Source: Todiramphus chloris collaris (taxonomy: Eukaryota > Chordata > Aves > Coraciiformes > Alcedinidae). From it: a stretch of 64,000 bases of DNA. The DNA is taken from assembly GCA_025345505.1 (NCBI GenBank), contig JANVCC010000018.1, forward strand, positions 54,021,656 through 54,085,655. Direction: 5' to 3'. The notes under the pieces are model-generated. The model was not told the DNA's origin and searched no databases. It worked only from the letters and a program-made list of their open reading frames with translations. The translations under genes were made by a program, and so were the position numbers. Positions within the stretch are counted from its first letter, which is position 1; each line of letters begins with the position of its first letter. Below are positions 60,321 to 64,000 of the stretch, one piece after another.

Positions 60321-63300
60321 TTTGCTCCTGACTCTGTAGCACTACATATTTCATTTATTTTTACTTGTACAGTTTTGAATTTAGAAGTTAGATCACTCCA
60401 ACATGTATGAATTCTGAAGAGTATTTTCAGCTAACTGCTTTTTAAGTTATACTCTAAAGACTATAGTCCCCATCTTATTCAAGTCATGTTAATTTTTTTT
60501 TAAAAGGTAAGAACAGCACATTTTCAGACAGTAACACATGGCAAATGAGCATTCATATAATCAGATCAGTCTTTGCAGAATGTTGTGAAGGGTTTCTTCA
60601 GTACACTTTTTAACTTTACCATGAGTAAAGAAATAAAGCCATATATTCCTGTATCTCATAATATAATTCACTTTCAAACCTAGCCATTTTTACGCTGGTT
60701 AGAACATCTCAGATTTTCTCAAGCATTCTCATGAGCAGTGGAGCATCATCCTTCCCTCTGCCAAATGTGCATGAGTAGCAAACTCATTATCAAATACTAG
60801 AAGCACTCCTTGCAAGTATAGAGCAATAATTGCGTATGCTTATGGCAGGTAATGAAGGAGGGTATTCAGTAAATTAATTTACTATTGCATTGTGGTATTT
60901 TTGGGTTCCATCTCCTCCCACCCTCCTATATGGCACATTCCTGGTCAGTTCTTGTGTCAATTCACACAGTTCTCTTCCTCTCCTATCATTCACTCTCAAA
61001 ATTTAGAATCAGCAAGGAAAACGCTTTTCTTCAGAATGGAAGGAACCAAAGCAAGATGTCTCTTCTGACAAAGAAGGATGCTCACTTGCAGCCCTCACCC
61101 TGCATTGGTCTTTGAGCATAATAACTTTTTTCCTGAAGATTTATTTTCACTCATATATGTTCAGTGAGTCTGTTCAAAGGATGGCATTACAAATCGTTGC
61201 GTCATTAAAGTGAAAGAGGCATCCCTTTATGCAGGGGAAGGAACTCAGAATTCCTATTACTGCAGCTGGAGACACTGAATCATGGAGCTGCCACCTGGCT
61301 GTATAATTGCTTTCTTTTAACTGGTGTTCATCTCCATATGGAAAAGCAGAACACAGTAGTTAAAGGGGTAACTAAATAGACAATCCATAGAAACTACCAG
61401 TTCTACTTAGAGGCTTTGTAGTTCAAAGGTAATGCAAAAACATGAAACCTCAAATATTTGGTTTTGTACTCTGTCATATAACAGCTTGTGAAGACTTTTT
61501 CTGTGTTACTCTTTTGCCTTTATTTACAGTATCATCTGTCTGGTTGCTCACTTTTAAGTCAGGTGCCTGAGATGGTATTTTCCTTTTCCTGTTTGTCACT
61601 TTGAACAGCCAAAGTTCATGTTGTGGAGACACTATTTTTCCAGCAGGAACACTCTGGAAGTCTGGAATTCCTGTTTACGTCTCACTGACTGCATTACCAG
61701 CTGTAGTTTGATAGTTAGTGTAATTAATTTACGCATAAAGTAAAGGCTTCACTGTGCGCTGTTGTGGCATTTAACACCTAGCTGGCAGAACAAGCACCTT
61801 TCTAATTACAATGCCATTCTCGTGTCTGCCACATCTGGCCTTGCTGATAAATCTGAGTCAGACAAGTGTGCAAGAACCTGTAACTCAGAAACTGTCACCA
61901 TTGCCAAAACACTGAAATCAAAATTGAAACCTTCATTGATTTGGAAGGGAAAATTATTCTTCTTAATGACTCCAATGTAGCCTTTTGTCAGAAAAGAATA
62001 ACATGAGGAAAATCAGCATTCAAAGACATAATTTCACGTGGAAGAATGCATTATTTTGTTGTCTTCTAAGTATTGGATAAGATAATGATAGGTTTATAAA
62101 TAATATCTTGATCCTGAATTCATATGCACACACCTATAAACTACCATCTACATACTCATATTTAAAACAATCTAACTTACTTTCCTGTGATGTATATCTT
62201 CTGGATTTGGATTTTAAAAAATGCTGCATATGATCACCTACGTGTTCTGTAATATATTTTGTCTAGATAGAAAGAGAAACTTTTGTGTGATTATGTGGAC
62301 TTGTAGGTGCTTGGCTGATATAAGGGGTTCAGCAACAGTATTATCAACAGGTAGCCAAAGAGTTTGGATAAGTTGTTGACCCATATTTACTAGCACTTGA
62401 CCACTATGCAAAAAATGTGCAGGATCCTAGAAAGTAAAGAAGCAGCAACATCTGGATGCCTGACTCTAGTCTGAGGCTTTTTATTAATGTGTGAGCTTCT
62501 ATGTTAATCCCCTCTCCCTCCCTTCTGTGGCTTTTTTATGCAAAAAGTATTGAGAAAATCCTGGAGTTCTCTCTCAGGGTATGCCCAGTGGATGCCCCTA
62601 ACAGATCAGGATACCACGTTTGTGAACTTCAAATGGCTTAGGTATGGCATGAAGGCTGTTCCAGTGTTTTCACTGAGCAGAAGACATGCAGTAGTGAACT
62701 TCAGGGTGCGTGCCACTGAACTTTTTAGACATTTAACTAAGACTGCTAAGTTAAGATCACTAATTACATCAGAACACTCCTTTCAAGGCTGAAACAATAG
62801 GCATCTTGAGAAGGTGGTTTGACCCACGTATGATCTACATTGCTATCTAGATCCCATCTCTTGCTGATATGAAAGTCCCCAATCTTCTCATTTGTTTAAA
62901 TCTCTAACTTCTATGAAATCTCTCTGTGTTACACGTTGAACCCTGCATTTGGCTTTCTCCATGATGCCCTGGCATAAACATTGGAGGCATAAATTGTTCT
63001 AGCATCAGTTTGACACTACTGAAAGAGGAGCCAGGTCTACCCAGGTAAAACTATATTTTTCTAGATTTCAGGATCTTTGAGAAAAGGACTCTTTCAGCAG
63101 CTATTTGAGTGTTAGCTAGTAGGCCTGACCTTGGCAGAGGTTCCTAAATCACTTGTAAGACACCAGATGCTATTAAAACTAGTAAGACATCACTAAATGG
63201 AGATGTATAATTCCATTCTCAGAATTAAAAGTCTGGAAAAGCATTTGTTTGAATCTCACATATTGCAAGTCACTGCTTTGTTATGTACAAACTTTAATAG

Positions 63301-64000
63301 TTGACTTCAAATCAGAAGATATTAATTAATGTAAATTGTGAATAGAATGGAAAAGCTACCCAAAAAAGCACAGAAAACTAAACAAAAAATTGCACACAAA
63401 AATGCATAATAATTTAAAATAACAATAAGTATTTAACATGTTTCTGATGGGAAGTTATCCCAATTTATCCCAATAAAAATCTGAACTAAATTTTGGTTTT
63501 CAAATCATAATGCATGAGGAGGAAGGATATTCTTGGAATAAAACCAAGATATTGTGAAAATGCCATAGGAGAGAAAGTGTCTGCTTTTAATTTGCAATGA
63601 CACTTTTTATTTTAGATGACTTATCATAGTTATAAAATAGGAAATTGTTTTGCAGCAAATTTGACTGCAAGTTAAATTTCACCACTTTATTTTTTCATCA
63701 AAAGAATTTAAAGTATTTTCCAATTATAATAACCTTACTATTACTATTATTTACTATTTCATTCATTACATTACTATTCCATTCTTTTGTTTTTTAAGTT
63801 TTTAAGTTTTGAAGTATGTTCAAGAGAATCACCAGATGACTGAGGTAGGAAGAAATATTACAATGCAAGGAAAGGTTGTGCAAGACAGGTAACCCAGGAA
63901 CACTGATACTTGAAATGATAAAGATTGAACATTGAAGATGTGTCATTGAAGAAAGTTGGGGGTTTTTTGCAGTCCTGGTCAGCATGCCTTCAGATAGGAA
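60321..64000. other. Non-coding stretch, nothing recognised
   Basis: AT-rich DNA to the window end. Short frames at 60885, 61762 and 62538 (72-84 codons) have no recognisable domain or splice context. There is a short ATT/ACT-rich patch at about 63735-63785. Confidence 0.5.

Noticed and set aside
1..64000. Homeodomain-type TAATTA/TTAATTA words (for example near 35196, 58862 and 61724) as possible conserved enhancers
   Set aside because: Such words are common by chance in AT-rich DNA. Conservation cannot be judged from one sequence.
1..64000. tRNA, rRNA, CRISPR, bacterial operon or prophage features
   Set aside because: No cloverleaf box pairs, spaced direct-repeat arrays, ribosomal motifs or gene-dense strands were seen. 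The window is vertebrate-type repeat-rich DNA.

Overview
This window looks like non-coding DNA from a bird genome. It is AT-rich, has no recognisable host exon, and is studded with remnants of CR1 LINE retrotransposons, the dominant avian interspersed repeat. Several of these end in the CR1-type 3' tail (tandem copies of ATTCTATG or its complement). Long terminal repeats (LTRs) that I recognise as avian ERVL-like add to the case. I cannot name the species. I see no bacterial-type operon, CRISPR array, rRNA, tRNA or confident host protein-coding gene. Open reading frames outside the CR1 copies are short and unrelated to each other, and I read them as chance ORFs.

Layout: (1) 0.4-1.1 kb holds a reverse-strand ERVL-like solo LTR. 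(2) 1.6-1.9 kb holds a roughly 330-bp segment repeated almost perfectly at 16.1-16.4 kb. (3) 4.6-6.7 kb is a 5'-truncated plus-strand CR1 with a broken reverse-transcriptase (RT) gene. (4) 8.0-8.4 kb is a short minus-strand CR1 3' end. (5) 8.8-11.2 kb is a younger-looking CR1, split by a 351-bp solo LTR with perfect 6-bp target-site duplications. (6) 11.2-31.9 kb is mostly unannotatable DNA with homopolymers, one CR1 3' end, one probable ancient CR1 scrap and a GC-richer patch. (7) 32.0-34.3 kb is a decayed minus-strand CR1 that still shows endonuclease and RT motifs. (8) 37.6-39.2 kb holds a CR1 scrap and an ERVL-like LTR whose two halves point in opposite directions. (9) 45.5 kb is a pentanucleotide microsatellite containing an N gap and adjoining a CR1 tail. 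(10) 50.6-52.7 kb is a cluster of CR1 and a probable LTR-like repeat, one nested in the other. (11) 60.0-60.3 kb has a possible ERVL internal fragment. The rest is ordinary non-coding sequence.

The CR1 copies encode (or encoded) endonuclease/RT polyproteins for target-primed retrotransposition. Every copy here is 5'-truncated, and all RT reading frames are damaged, so none should be autonomous. The LTRs carry retroviral promoter and polyadenylation signals but no viral genes remain beside them. I did not find a convincing new biological system. The most checkable oddities are the near-identical 325-bp duplication, the phase-preserving LTR insertion in a CR1 RT gene, the split and inverted LTR, and the microsatellite growing from a CR1 tail. 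All repeat-family calls come from recognising sequence patterns, without a database search.
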